64,000 nucleotides of DNA from Trametes villosa (GCA_002964805.2 PUDQ02000001.1:7340001-7404000), one strand, 5' to 3'; shown: positions 23,201 through 35,288, counted from the stretch's first letter. The notes: generated by a model not told the origin, from the sequence alone. Translations and numbers: made by a program.

Positions 23201-23750
23201 AGACCACCGGGGTGGGAGGAGAGTACGTGAGGATTGGTCGTGCGATTGCCGACCAGGGGGCGGGGACGGGTCTCAGGCGAGAGAGGCCGAGGAGGACGAG
23301 ACGGGCGAGAGAAATGCAGAGGCGTCAGGTGGGCCGGAGCATGCAGCGTCGCGGGACAGGTGGGCAGGGCGGAAGACGTACAGAGACGTAAGACGGACAC
23401 CGGGCGCTGGGCGGGCTGGGAGAGGCAGGAGGAAGACGGGGAGAGCGAGGAGGAGAGCGCGGTTGCCGTCTGGGGGGTGTGCCTGTTTGAGGGCGCGGCG
23501 GATCTGAGGCTCGCGCGGGTGGCAAAAGGCTAAACAGAGCGCTGCAGCGCGGTCTCGGCCGCGACTCGGACAGCAGCGAACAGCAGCGGCGGAATTCATC
23601 AGTCCACTCAGCTGAGACTAAGCCCGCACGGCGTGCAGCGAGCAGACGGGCTGCGAGCGCGGAAGGGGAAAGCGAGCGAGACGGAGAAACTGTGTTTACG
23701 GGAGATCACTCCCTCGCAAAGTGGCAACCATCCCCGCGCCCCGATTCATA
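20239..23750. other. Long GC-rich segment without a supported gene
   Basis: About 3.5 kb between the divergent SPO12 and RHEB genes. Many overlapping open frames of 100-220 codons occur on both strands (for example plus 22068-22739 and minus 21919-22437). They are rich in Arg, Ala, Gly and Pro, lack splice structure and match nothing I recognise. The plus strand is purine-rich from about 23040 to 23480, which means a pyrimidine-rich minus strand, resembling a leader for a minus-direction transcript. The only minus-strand frame just downstream is 22992-22705 (95 codons). Holds regulatory DNA, a non-coding transcript or an orphan gene; I cannot decide. Confidence 0.4.
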
Positions 23751-23848
23751 AACCCGTCCGCCCCAGCCTGCGCCCCTTCCATTTCCCCTCTCCTCCCCCT
23801 CTCTCTCCGCCCTCCTCCTCCTCCCCCGCCCCGCACTCGCTTCTCATC
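23751..23848 (+). promoter_or_regulatory. Pyrimidine-rich leader of RHEB
   Basis: Almost pure C/T tract (for example CTCCTCCCCCTCTCTCTCCG) ending at the RHEB ATG. CT-rich tracts immediately upstream of the start are common in highly expressed fungal genes and often mark the transcription start region. No TATA box. Confidence 0.5.
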
Positions 23849-24706
23849 ATGGCCGGCAACATTCTCAACAAGAGGAAGATCGCCGTCCTCGGCTCGCGTT
23901 CCGTCGGTGCGTCCCCAGCCCCTGTCCTCCGCCGCCTCCCCCGCCCTCATCCGTCTGCGCGCGCGCCCCAGGCAAGTCCTCGCTCGTCATTCAGTTCATC
24001 CAGAACCACTTCGTCGAGGCCTACTACCCCACCATCGAGTCCGTCTTCAACAAGACCGTCTCCTACAACGGCGCGGACTACGACTGTGACATCATCGACA
24101 CCGCTGGCCAGGTGCGCGTTTCGTCCCCGCCCGCAGCAGCAGCGCACTCACAGCATGCGCGCAGGACGAGTACACGATTTTGAACTCGAAACACGCGATT
24201 GGCATACACGGCTATGTCCTCGTCTACTCCGTCACGAACCACAAGTCGTTCGACATGGTCCGCATCGTATACGACAAGATTGTCAACTTTTGCGGCATGA
24301 ACTCCATCCCCTGTGTGATCGTAGGCTCCAAAATCGACTTGCCGAATAGGTATGTCTCCCCGTCCCTTCGCATTGCAGCGTTATAGCCGCACGCTTCCCC
24401 GTACCTGACCCGCGCCGCACTCCGGGACCGCATTCTCACGCACCCCCTAGGCAAGTCGACGATGAGGAAGCCAAGGCTCTCGCAAGGGACCTAGATGCGG
24501 CCTTCGTTGAGACGAGCGCGAAAAACAACGTCAACGTCTGTAAGTCCGCGCGCGCCCCGAGCACCGGTGTCCTCTCCTCCCCGCCTGGAACTCACCCTGC
24601 GAATTCTTCCGCAGCGAAAGTGTTTGAGCTCTGCCTCGCCCAGATTGAGAAGCGGCAGCCAAATAACAAGCAAGAACCGCCAGCCAGCAAGTGCATCATC
24701 ATGTAA
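23849..24706 (+). CDS. RHB1: Rheb family small GTPase
   Basis: Ras-like GTPase that activates TORC1. Exons 23849-23906, 23972-24111, 24165-24349, 24451-24539 and 24615-24706 give 187 residues. The P-loop GSRSVGKSSL has the Arg typical of Rheb in place of the Ras glycine. Switch I is YYPTIESVF, switch II DTAGQDEYT, the G5 motif ETSAK, and the C-terminus CIIM is a CaaX farnesylation box. The G4 motif reads GSKID where Ras-family proteins normally have NKxD, a substitution in the base-contacting asparagine. Length and architecture otherwise fit Rheb. The first intron splits the P-loop codon, and the short exons are typical of basidiomycete Ras-family genes. Confidence 0.93.
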
Positions 24707-25724
24707 ACCCGCCCGCCTGTCTGTTCCCCAAGCACACAAGCCCGCTCCGCCATAGAAAGAGCCCCGCGTGGCTCCCGCATACATCACCTTAATGGTCTGT
24801 AGCTCTTCCTCCCGAACCTCCCTGCATTCGCCTCCACTGTCGCACTTTTTCGCCGCATTTGGGTCCTTCACGCCCTCGTGCACTACTCCTCTTCGCCCCC
24901 ACCCTTCTCCGTCTTTCCATGTGTCCCGTGCCGCCGTCTGCTCGTCACTCCGTCCAGGTCCAGGCTGACACATCGCTATCTTTGGGTTACAGTATTCATT
25001 CTTGTATATTCGGACTGCGATTGACATTCGCCCCGCTCCCCTCCTCCCCTCGCCCGTTCCCCCTACCCCTGCCCTGCCCTCTCCTGGCCGCCCGTCGTCG
25101 CATTTACAACGTCGCCCCAACCATCTGTGTCCGCCCCCGCCCCCGTCTGTCGTGTACAGTTGTACGATTCCCCGCTGTTGTCTCTCCATACCTTAAACCC
25201 CTTGCCGGGGACGCGCCGTCGCTGTACAGCCCCCTGAAGCCCGTAATCGCCATAAATGCTTACTCTACGTCCTCCCCGTGCTCGATCGCCGCGTGCTGCC
25301 GCCACCGACCGCCTGCTTCGCAACGTGCACGACTTACGCCCGGCGGCGAACCCGCCTGGGCCTCGCGGTATCCCGCCAAGACGCATATGCGCATATTCAC
25401 GAGGTATGCGTTCCTGAATATCCGCGCATTCATTCGGCTAGTAGCTACCGTCGCGAGCGTAACGTATGTGTACAGATTCGACTCTTCGAGCGCGTGCTGT
25501 TGCATTCATCTCCGGCGCGGCTCTGCTACGCGCAGCGAGCATTCAGTACCCCGCGTCAGCGCTGCGCCCCCACAAAAGCAGTCCTCCAGACCAGGCGGCT
25601 CGCCCGCAGCTGGCCAGACACGCCCCATCGTACTCAACCACACTTCCGCGCCTCCCTCGTCCCTGAGTAACATGTGTACATATGCATACCATATCCAAGA
25701 ATTCCAGAAACCTCGCCGCGAAGC
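24707..25724. other. Convergent 3' flanks, pyrimidine-rich
   Basis: RHEB (plus) and beta-mannosidase (minus) converge here. The plus strand is C/T-rich from about 24790 to 25200, so a long stop-free frame (24859-25749) arises, but its composition and lack of homology argue against a gene. Confidence 0.5.
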
Positions 25725-28700
25725 TCACGCGGAGCCGTCCCCGAGGTAGCGCGCCTGGACGGTGCGCCCGGCGAGGCCCTGCACGCGCACAACCTGCGGG
25801 TCGCCGGGGACGAGGTCGAGCGCCTGGTCGGACCAGCGCGCGTCCGCGCCCGCGACGTCGAGCACGAGCCCCTTCACCGGGCGGGCGGCGGAGAGCGTGA
25901 CGTGCGCGCCGTCTGCGCCTACCGAGATGCGGAGGGCGACTTCCTCGGGGGTGGGGAAGTTGATGTATTTGTACGGCTCGGGCCTGCGAGTACCAAGCAA
26001 GTCAGCCCTCATCTCGCTGACAGGGAGTACAGAGGGGACATAGTGGGACGCACCAGTTCGACGTCCGCGCGAGCACGGAGCCATCCGTGTCGAGCAGGCG
26101 CACGGAAACAACGATGGTCCGCGGGACTTCACTCAGCGACGTGCGCACGGGCACGCCGGGTACAGGGCCCTCCCAGAGCTCCGTCGCTGCATTCGGCGCA
26201 AGGACCGCCTCCTGCGTGAACACCTCGCGCCAGTCCGAGTGCAGGTCGAACGCGGCGACCTCGAGCGTCGCGCGGCGCGGCTCGCGGCCGCTATTCGTGC
26301 CCCACACCGCGAGCACGGTCTCGAGCGTGAAGCGCGCGGCGGACAGCGGGTCCGGGTGCTTCTTGCGCTCCTTGCGCGTCGCGCCGACCGTGAGCGTGGC
26401 CAGCTCGCGCTTGATCGCGAAGTACGCGGGCTTCGGGCGGAGGAAGTAGTCCACGATCGCCCAGGAGGTGACTGGCCAGCAGTCGTTGATCTGTCGTGTG
26501 GCCAGCATCAGCGTCAGCGCGGGTCAAGGCTGCCTTCCGGAGGACCGGTGTGGCAGAAGCGACGCCCGCAAGGTCCGCACGCCTCCCACGAGGGCCACCC
26601 GGCGGGGCTTCGGGCGGGGTAGAATCAATGTCGCGCGGACGCTCACCTGCCAGACAAGCGCGCCGGCCGTGTATTCCTTCCCCCTGCCCTTCCAGTTCCG
26701 CCGCCAGAGCCTGTAGGCGGCCGCGAGCGTCTCCGCTTGCATAATCTGCGTGTAGTACACGTAACTGCGACGCCGCGCGGGTCAGCGGACCGCGTGCGAC
26801 ACGGCGGGCAGGGGGCGACTGACCTCTCGATGTCGAACGCATGCTTGAAGTTCTCCATGAGATACAGCTGCGTAGCGCGTTTCGCGGGTCAAGTGAGCGG
26901 GTGCACTCCCACGGACGGACGTGCGGGCGTACCTCCAGCCTGCGCTCGAAGCCGTCGGCCTTGTTGTGGTTGCACATTGTCCTGAGGAGTGCATAATTGG
27001 TACGTAACCGACGGACACATAATCAATAAAGCGTACCTAGACTGAGGGTAGCGTTCTGATTGATCGCCCCCGAGCCAGTAGTCGACCGTCCGAATGTTCG
27101 GGTACCCCTCCCTAGAGCACATCAGAGCTGTGAGCACCTAAGCGTGGACCAACGGAATTGCCACGAACATCCCGAACTCGGACACGAAGCGGCCGGCAAG
27201 GACATCCCAGTTGTGCCACGGTTCTTGCGACCCGTGCCATACGTTCCCTACGACGTCGAGAAGGTGAGTGGCAAGCTTCCAGCGGCATGACATCACGAGC
27301 GACGCACATTGGTGGAGGTCGCCGTGCTGCTTGTCGGTCGTCTCCTTCCCGAAGCCGCTGTACGGCGAGCTGCGATGGTAGTAGATATCGCACAGCCGCT
27401 CGACGACGGACGGCAGCAGCCTCTCGTAGATGTATCGCGCGGGGAAATTGGTCTTCCTGAAATCGGATTTCTCATCGGAGTAGTCGAGCTCGAGCTTGAG
27501 CGACTCGGCGACCTGATAATCTGCGACCATCGCCAATCGATACCACAGAGTCTTTCATGCAGAAGGGGCGGACTTACCCTCGTTGTTGCCGGCTACCAGG
27601 ATCCAGGGGGTCAGTGCGGTGTTTAGACCGTCGAGATGTATTTACGCACCGAAGATCACAACAGAAGGATGGTGCCGCAGCCTCTTCACATTCTGCTCGG
27701 CTTCGATCTCCACGGACTTCGTGAATGAGTCGTACGCCGGGTACTGCGTGGAGAGTCAGCGGCCGTGATCTTGGGACCACAGGAATGTCATGCGCGTGTA
27801 TAGTACCTGCCCACAGCCGAACATGAAGTCCTGCCAGACCATGATGCCGAGTTCTATGACATGGTAATTTGTCAGGCAGGAGCCACCCATATCCCGTCGA
27901 GTAGACTGACCGTCGCAGATGTCGTAGAATGCGTCGGCTTCGTAGATGCCACCGCCCCAGACGCGTATCATGTTCTGGTTGCCATCGACGAGCAACTGCA
28001 ACCACTGCCGGTATTTCTCGGGTGTAAGCCTGTGCGCATATAGCCAGACTTAGCGGTCGTATTCGCACACTAGATGGCGCATGGATTCTTTACCTAGTTA
28101 AGAACGAGTCGGCGGGTATCCAATTCGAGCCTGTACACCAGAAATTCCGGTGAGTTGAGCTCATGACGGCGAACGCATGACACCCACCACCGCAGAAGAT
28201 GCGAATATTGTTGACCTCGAACAAGAATGAACGGCCCTCCTGTCCTTCCAGTTCCTCTTGAACCACGCGAACGCGGCGGAAGGAGAACTTCTGGGACTTG
28301 GAGTCCAACAGATGCCCGTCCTACGGCGTTGAACGGGTGGTTAACATGAAGCGGTGTCAACCCATATGTGCTTAGAATTACCTTGTCCATGATCTTGACC
28401 TCCACAGTGTAGATCGGTTGTTTCCCGTACCCCACGGGGTACCACAGCTCAAGCACGCCGGGAGACAGCTTGAAGTGCGCCTCCGCGCGCTCGCCCTTAA
28501 TCGTCACGTTACTCTGCCCAATCACCATTTTACCCTCCGGGTCGACGATGTGCACGGCGGCAACGGTTTGGCTGCTCTGCGAGAGCTCAAAGGAGACGTC
28601 CACGGTAGTACCGAGCTGTTCTGTGACTCGCGGGCGGATGTCGAGGTCGGAGATGCGGAGGCTGTAGGTCTCCAGCCGGATGGGCTTCCAGGGGCCGACG

Positions 28701-29644
28701 GTCATAAGGACCGGACCTGTGAGGGAGGGATGGGTGAGCAGCGCATCTCAACGACCGTAGCGGGTGACTGACCCCAGTCCCAGCCATAGCTGTAACACAG
28801 CAACATTGAGCTGTACGAAAACACAGGACCGCGAAGAGACTACACACTTGTATTGCGCCTTCCGCACGTGAAGCCGACTGGAGTCGCCATTCCAGAGGTT
28901 CAGCTTCTCATGCTTCGCTTCGATTTCGCGCCCCTATTGAGGTGGTGTTCATGGTCAAGTAGTAGCCATAGTGAAGTTCATCCAGGCGCACCCTGCGGAA
29001 CGCGCTCGCGAAGACGAGCACCAACTCATTCTCACCCGCTTTGAGGTGATCCTTTACGGCAACTCTGTGCGCAACGAACTGGTTGTCCGTTCTATAGCCA
29101 GGCGTTCAGACGGGCTGCCTTGGTAGAACGCGTGACCGCTTACTCCAAGATTTTGTGGTCATTCTGTTGGCTATCTCGGTATGAAGGATCGCATGAGGCA
29201 AGGAGGCAGGCTCACCAGTTTCACGGACGCAAAGGTATCCAGGCCATCAAACACAAGGTCGACGTTCTCGGCCTCCACTTCCTCGTCGGAGACGGTAAAG
29301 GTGGTCTTGAATGCCCACTCTGCCTCCCCGACCCCTATTCACGAAACCCATCAGCGCTCTCAGTAGATACAACGCCTCGGCAGCCACCGCTCACATTGCA
29401 CGTCCCATTCCTTCAAGCCAATGAACTGAAACAGCCCCGCTTAGCACACCGGTTCCCCTAAGCGGCGCATCCGACTCACCGGGTCCGGTATCTTCTGGTG
29501 GTGCAGCAGCTCGACGTGCACCGTCGTCGGAAAGCTCTGCACCGGCAGCCACTCGCCCACACGCACGCCCTCGCCCTCCGGGCCGCCGTCGCTGACCTGC
29601 GTGAACGTCCAGCCGTCGCTCAGCTCCCTCGTCTTCGCAGGCAT
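25725..29644 (-). CDS. Beta-mannosidase, glycoside hydrolase family 2
   Basis: Exo-enzyme removing terminal beta-mannose from manno-oligosaccharides and N-glycan cores. Starts [20 protein letters not shown], without a signal peptide, as in the intracellular type B enzymes. The jelly-roll N-terminal domain contains [25 protein letters not shown] and the [13 protein letters not shown] block. The central part has [11 protein letters not shown] and [10 protein letters not shown]. In the TIM barrel I see [25 protein letters not shown] (acid/base Glu) and FVSEFGM (nucleophile Glu). The C-terminal sandwich domain runs to ARYLGDGSA. More than a dozen introns; about 850-900 residues. An intron splits IFG from the AGNNE motif near 27600-27650. 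Probably acts in mannan turnover or glycan salvage. Confidence 0.94.
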
Positions 29645-30013
29645 CGCAGTGACCAGTTACAGATGAGGCTGAGATAGCGCGTACCTTCGCGGTGCGCGCC
29701 GCCGCCTTATATCGAGTACGTTCGCGCGGCAGTCACCTGGCCTGGAAAGAGAGTGAGTGGGAGAGCCGAGGATCTCCCGCGCCGAGCGGCGCGCGGTGCC
29801 GTGCGCGCGTCGCGTAAACCGCGAAAACCGCGATCGCGCGGCATTCCGGCTTTCGCGGACCTCGCTTCGGTGCGCACGGTTGTGAAGTCATCGCTCGACG
29901 AACCCGAGAAAGTGCAAGAGATGGAATCGCTAATTATACAGTATCGTGTAGTACAGCACTGGTCGTGTACACCGTCGTCGTCGTGCGGGGTATCCCCAGA
30001 AATAGTCGTGAGC
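29645..30013. other. Intergenic, mannosidase promoter and MFS 3' flank
   Basis: About 370 bp between two minus-strand genes. The half nearest the mannosidase start is GC-rich with CGCG repeats; no TATA box or other feature is supported. Confidence 0.45.
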
Positions 30014-31882
30014 TCATGTAAGGTAGCGGAAGCCCGCCGGGCGGCCCTCCTCCTGCTCCTTCTGCTCAAACTTGCGGTTCTCGCGCTCGAGGTGCCGCTT
30101 GAAGAGGTAGAGCATGATGATGCACAGCCCGTTGGTCGATATGCAGATGGCGTACGAGTGGGAGTAGCTCGGACCCCAGTTCTTTGGCCAGACGTAGCTG
30201 ATGGAGGACACACAGAGCGGTTAGACACGGATGATAGCGATTCGGGGGGCGAAAGGAGCTTACGATCCGGCAATGTTTCCGAGTTGAGAGAACGCGTTGA
30301 TGAAGGCGAGAGCGACGGCACGCTTGGATGGCGGGCGGGGTATCGAGTTGCTGACCCAAGCGAGGAAGATGATGAATCCAGCGTAGGACTGCGCCATGAG
30401 GAATCTGAAGATGACCGTCAGTATATGTTACTGGAACACCCGCAAGGCACTCACAGAGAGATGTAACGCGCGGCCAAGTTCATGGTGGAGATGGCGATGA
30501 TAAACCCGATGATACCGAACACAAGCGGGATCGCGATGTGCCAGAACCGCTCACGCGTCTTGTCCGAGTGCCTGCACATGCAGAACGCGACGATCGTCGC
30601 GAACACCCACGGCGGCGCGCAGAGCAGGAGCGTGATCGTCGAGCTGTAGCCCATCGTCGCGCTGAGCGTCGGGAAGAACGCGTTGAAGGAGAGCGAGACG
30701 ACGAGGCTGGTGAGCGCGAGCGCGAGCCACCAGACCTTCCAGTCGGTGAACGCCAGGACGAGGCCGTGCATCTGGCCGCCGGACTCGGTCTCCCCCTCGT
30801 CGCCGACGCCGATGTCCTCTTCCATGCGGCGCTCCGCGAGGCGGACCTCCTCGGGGCTGAGCCAGGTGTGCGAGGTCGCGGGGAAGTCCGGCAGGATGAA
30901 AATGGCGAGCACGGCGACGAACATCGTGAGAGCGCCCTCGATGTAGAACAACCACCTAGAATGCGGGTAATCGTGAGCGAATGCCGGAACGCGATGTTTT
31001 GGGGTGACCTACCGCCATGCAGAGTGGCCGAGCTTGCCCTCCATGCCGTCAAGAATGCCAGAAGCGATGAGAGACCCGAACGCGTTGCTGATCAGACTGC
31101 CGCAAGAGAGGATCGCAGTGCGCATGCCGAGCTCCGAGCGCTTGTACCACTTTGAGAGCAGGAAGAGCGCGCCGGGGAAGAACGCCGCCTCCACGAACCC
31201 GAGGAAGAAGCGCGTGAGGAGGGCGCCAATGAAGCTAGAGAGAAGTCGCGTTCAGCGTGATCCCTCGTTTTCCAATGTATGGTAGCGAGACTCACTTGTG
31301 GGTTATGCCGGTGAGCGTAGAAATCATGCCCCAGACGATCATGCAGCATGGCAGGTAGATCGAAGGCTTGCCGATGTAGTTCAAGAACATGTTCCTGGAA
31401 GGTATATTTGAGTGAGGAAGTCGTTGCATGCTAAAACGAATTGCACTCACGAGGGGATCTGCATCAAGATGTACCCAACGTAGAGGATACTCAGAAGAGT
31501 ATTGAACTCCTGGTTCTTGAGGTTGAGATCATCCTCGAACCCTCGTAGACGCGCCGCACTGCATTATCGCGTTTATTACTAGAATACGAGCCGCAGGCCA
31601 TCCATACTCACGAAGCGTTATTCCGGTCAATCTATTGGCTAACGTCAGCACTACACAAATGAAGCAACAGATGAAGATGCTCACATAGTTGAGGATGTAG
31701 ATGACAATCAGGATGGACATGCGCGCGTCGAGCTTACGGAGGAGCTTCTTCTCGAGCTTCTGCCTGGCCTCATGACCACCGAACTCCTCGTCGACGGCAT
31801 GCGCCAGGTCCGCCTCGACGTCGCGCCGGTGCTCGATGCCGACATCATGTTCCTTCTCGTTCAGGGAGGGTGAAGAGGACAT
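30014..31882 (-). CDS. MFS transporter, allantoate permease (DAL5/ACS) family, copy 1
   Basis: Twelve-helix major facilitator for organic anions such as allantoate, ureidosuccinate or vitamins. Long acidic N-terminus, then LLRKLDARMSILIVIYILNYV and the block around AARLRGFEDDL typical of the anion:cation symporter (ACS) family. Membrane helices include FIGALLTRFFLGFVEAAFFPG, the WYKRSELGMRTAIL loop, AWRWLFYIEGALTMFVAVLAIF and VSLSFNAFFPTLSATMGYS. The central cytosolic loop is acidic (GVGDEGETESGG). The C-terminus ends EGRPAGFRYLT. About ten introns; roughly 460-490 residues. Closely related to the second copy at 35799-37675, with matching blocks and intron positions. Divergent from the AlaX gene. 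Substrate not predictable from sequence. Confidence 0.9.
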
Positions 31883-32451
31883 GGCGCGCGAAGCAGGAGG
31901 AGGGCGGATGGGTGAGGAACTCCGGGGAGAGGGAGATAGGAAAGCGACTGCTTACAGGGACGAGCTTATAACCCGCAGACGAGCGCCCGAAAAGGAGGGC
32001 GAGGCGGGGGAAGAGCATGACGGAGCTCGCCACCCCAGACGACAGATTGCGGAGAAATCCGCGCCCGCGGGGAATGTGGGGACGGCGGCCAGGACGAGCG
32101 TTGTTCCCCTCATCCATGATTTTTCCGACAAGCGTTCCCCAAACCCCGCCCCCGCACACACACCGCCGCGGACCTCCAACTTCGGCGCCGCTTGTATCTC
32201 TGGGCAACGGCCATCAACGGTCGGGGTCGGAGCTGCAAGGCCCCGTACGGCAGCGCGGACCGTATGGAATGATCGAGTGCGATCGATCAGAGAAATGTGT
32301 TGGTGGAGAGGGATGAAAGACACTCCCGGCAGGAACATTCCCTCGAGTCACTCAGGTCCGCCAGGCCATCGTCGTCAGCCGGTCTGCTCTTACCAACGCG
32401 ACCTACCCAAGCGAACGCTGCTAAACGGGAGAAAGCCTGCAGCATTCAGCC
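31883..32451. promoter_or_regulatory. Divergent promoter region, MFS copy 1 and AlaX
   Basis: About 570 bp between two outward-pointing starts. No TATA box or repeat was identified. Open frames on both strands are unspliced and lack domains. Confidence 0.4.
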
Positions 32452-34181
32452 ATGGCAGCAGCAACGGCCACCCTCAGCCCGCCCTCGGTCACCCCACCGA
32501 CCTACCACCGTATCGTCTCGGACACGCTCGTCATCCCGAGCGACCCTTTGCAAGCCATCCCGGTGGGGCTTCTCGCGTGCCAGCGTGTGTCTCGAGTTCC
32601 TCCCAATTTCCTAACGCCAAGGCACGCTGACGCTCGATCGCCTCGCGCCTCGCGCTTCTTCCAGGTGATCCGCTCCTGCGCGAGTTGGCGACGACCGCCG
32701 TGAGCTGCCGCCTCTCCCAGTCGCCTGCGGTCCCGTCCAATGGGCGCGAGGGGAAGAAGAAGAAGGCAGCCCCCGTGCCATCTGCGCCCCTGCTCGAGGT
32801 CATCCTGCACGACACCATTGTTTTCCCGGAGGGCGGGGGACAACCTTCAGACGTCGGCATCCTCACCAGCTCCGACGGCGAGCTCTGGGACGTTGTCGAG
32901 GCCAAGAGGCATGGCGGGCACGCGGTGCACTACGTGCGCCTCAAGCCTGAGCAGAAGGCGGACGATGCGTTGCGGCTGTTCGCCCCAGGAGCTGTGGTCG
33001 GCGTCTCCTTGGGGGAAGCGGGTTACAAGCGACGGCTAGACCATGTACGTGTGGACCCACACCTTACGTCCGCCCGCATAGCCAGGAGATCTGACTGTGT
33101 CGCTTGTGGATCTCCGGTCATGCCCGGATTGAGTAGATGTGCATGCACACCTCCCAGCACTTGCTGTCGGCTGTGCTCGAGACGAAGCTGAAGGTGGACA
33201 CGCTCGCGTGGTCGCTCACGGCGCATCCCGCTCCGTGCTACGTCGACATAGCGCGTCCGCTCTCGGCAGAAGAGATCGCGTATGTCCAGGAAGAGGCAAA
33301 CCGGCTCGTCTTCGAGGGTCGCAGCGTGCACGTCGAAGTCGAGGAGCTCGATCCCAATGCGAAGGTCATGAGCGGCCCCAGTGTCGGGATTCCGTTGGAC
33401 TACACCGGCGGCGTCAAGCGTACGGTGGTCATCGACGGTATTGACCGCAACCCGTGAGTTGCCACCGTGAACCTGCTGGGCCGCTCTCGTTGACGATGGG
33501 ACTAGATGTTGTGGAACGCACCTCCCCTCGATCCACAACCTGCAGCTCTTCCTCCTCCCACACACCGAGACCCTCGCGCGCTCGACCGGCTCCTGCGTCC
33601 GCCTCTCCTTCCTCGCAGGTCCGCGGCTCCTCGACCACCTCACCTCCGCACACACCCTCCTCACGAGCACCGCCGGCATCATGAGCTGCGGCGCGCCGCT
33701 GGTCCCCGAGCGGGTGCAGCAGGTCGTCGACGACCGCAAGAAGGCGTCCAAGCGCGTCGAGGACCTCGAGGCGGAGCTCGCCGCGGCCGTCGCCGGTGAG
33801 CTCGTTGCTGCTGCGCCGAGGGAGGGCGGGGAGCTGGTGCTGTACAGGCACCGGACGGATGATGCTGCGAATGCGCTCGGGTTCCTGTCCGCTATCTCGA
33901 CCGCCTTCGTGAGCAAGATTGCAGGGAAGGAGGGTGCCGCGCCCTACCTTGTCGTGTTGTCGTCCTCGCCATCGGCCCAAACGACCGCCAGCACCACAGT
34001 CGTCCTGGTCTTCGGGAGCGACGATAAGAAGGTGAAGGAGGCTGGGGATGAGCTGAAGACAAAGCTGAACGTCAAGGGCGGTGGGAAGGGCCCGCGTTGG
34101 AGCGGAAAGTTCACCGGGGTATGGAAGGACAACCGTGAGGGAGCGACAGTGGGGTCGATCGTCGAGGCACTGAAATTCTAG
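32452..34181 (+). CDS. Alanyl-tRNA editing protein, AlaX type (AARSD1-like)
   Basis: Free-standing editing hydrolase that removes serine or glycine wrongly attached to tRNA-Ala. Exons 32452-32584, 32665-33044, 33137-33453 and 33506-34181 join to 501 residues. The zinc-binding editing motif HTSQHLLS (HxxxH) is created across the second intron junction. The second pair, CCGTH (CxxxH), is created by the third junction, so both need splicing. Upstream is FPEGGGQPSDVG, the typical substrate-cleft block shared with AlaRS and ThrRS editing domains. The C-terminal third has a coiled region (KKASKRVEDLEAELAAAVAG) and a KGGGKGPRWSGKF segment resembling the AlaRS C-Ala GGG motif, which suggests the long AlaX-L class. 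No aminoacylation domain is present. Confidence 0.93.
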
Positions 34182-34391
34182 AACGAGAGGGAGGGGAAAG
34201 AAACCTGTATGTCTGTACTATGAAGTTGCATGCGATATTATAGAGATAGATCGAGGTGGCGTTGATTATACAATATGGTACAACAAACCGATCCGAGGGA
34301 TAATTCATGTAGGACATCGTCCACCCTCGTCCATATGCTAGCATACGCTAGACTCGAGAAATGTCAGATAGGGCATTAGGCATGAGAGCGC
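34182..34391. other. Short convergent intergenic spacer
   Basis: About 210 bp between the converging ends of AlaX and the RING gene; AT-richer than the genes. Confidence 0.5.
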
Positions 34392-35288
34392 TCATTTCGG
34401 CTCAGCCGACTCGTCTTCGGGGGCTTGCAGCGAACCGGACGCCTCAGCGGCATCGCTGTAAACCTCGGCATCTAGTACGGTCAGTATACAATTCATAACG
34501 TTAAATGCGGGAGAAACCAACCATCGTTCTCGGGCTGCACCATCTCGGTGCTCATCGCGAGCACCTCAACCTCGGAGAGGCTCTCCGAGCCATCCCCATC
34601 GCTCAGCCCCCAGTTCTCCATGCTCGCATCTCGGGCCGCATCGTCCCACAGATCCCCATCCGCGTCTTCGTCTATCACAACGTCCGCATCGACCTCGACG
34701 TCTTCTTCGACGTCCATGTCGTCGAATACGGACTCGGTCTCCATAAAGCCATCCGAATCCCAGAATCCGTCGTCCTCATCGTCTTCTTCGTCATCCCCGG
34801 GGACGTAGTCGCCATCGGAAGACTCGTTGTCCGAGTCGGATGCAGGCCGGATGCTACTGAAGACGTTCCGGCAGGAGGGGCAGCTCCCGTGCTGAACCCG
34901 AGCGGGTATATGAGGGACTCCGAGAAAGACGGAATGTGTATTGGACGGGACTTACGCGACCTTGGATCCATTCGACCAGGCTGGATAGAGACACGCATCG
35001 CTCAGATGATGTTGCTGCGCTCGTTGGGATCTCGACGCACCATGCCTTGCAGAAGATATGCCCGCAGGCGACGAGCTTGGTCACTCCAGCCGACTCGTCC
35101 GTATCAGGGGTTTCTCCGCCGACGCGCTCCGTCGCCTTCTCGTCCACGAAGCCATCAAAGGAGCTCAGGCAGATGGGACATGAGTCTTGCAGGGGTATCT
35201 CGTCTCGCGTAAGGGTCGGCAATCGGGAAATGACGAGCTGTATGCGCTCCTGGATAGAGAGGTGAAGGTCGGAAATGTCGTCACCCAT
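34392..35288 (-). CDS. RING-finger protein, probable E3 ubiquitin ligase
   Basis: C3HC4 RING assembled over three exons: CPICLSSF (first Cys pair), CGHIFCKAC (Cys-x-His-x2-Cys-x2-Cys, completed by splicing), LVEWIQGR and CPSC (last pair). The domain occupies roughly residues 36-110 and includes a long loop rich in Glu, Thr and Asp. The C-terminal half is very acidic and low in complexity (DDEEDDEDDGFWDSDGF), then ends in DESAEPK. Estimated 230-240 residues. Expected to recruit an E2 and ubiquitinate a target through the RING; the acidic tail suggests a nuclear or chromatin partner, which is inference. The frame also reads through the introns, so unspliced translation would give a defective RING. 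Convergent with AlaX, divergent from MFS copy 2. Confidence 0.85.

Noticed and set aside
24859..25749. Plus-strand 296-codon open frame in the RHEB 3' flank
   Set aside because: Composition follows the C/T-rich DNA; no domain, no splicing, and it runs into the mannosidase gene.
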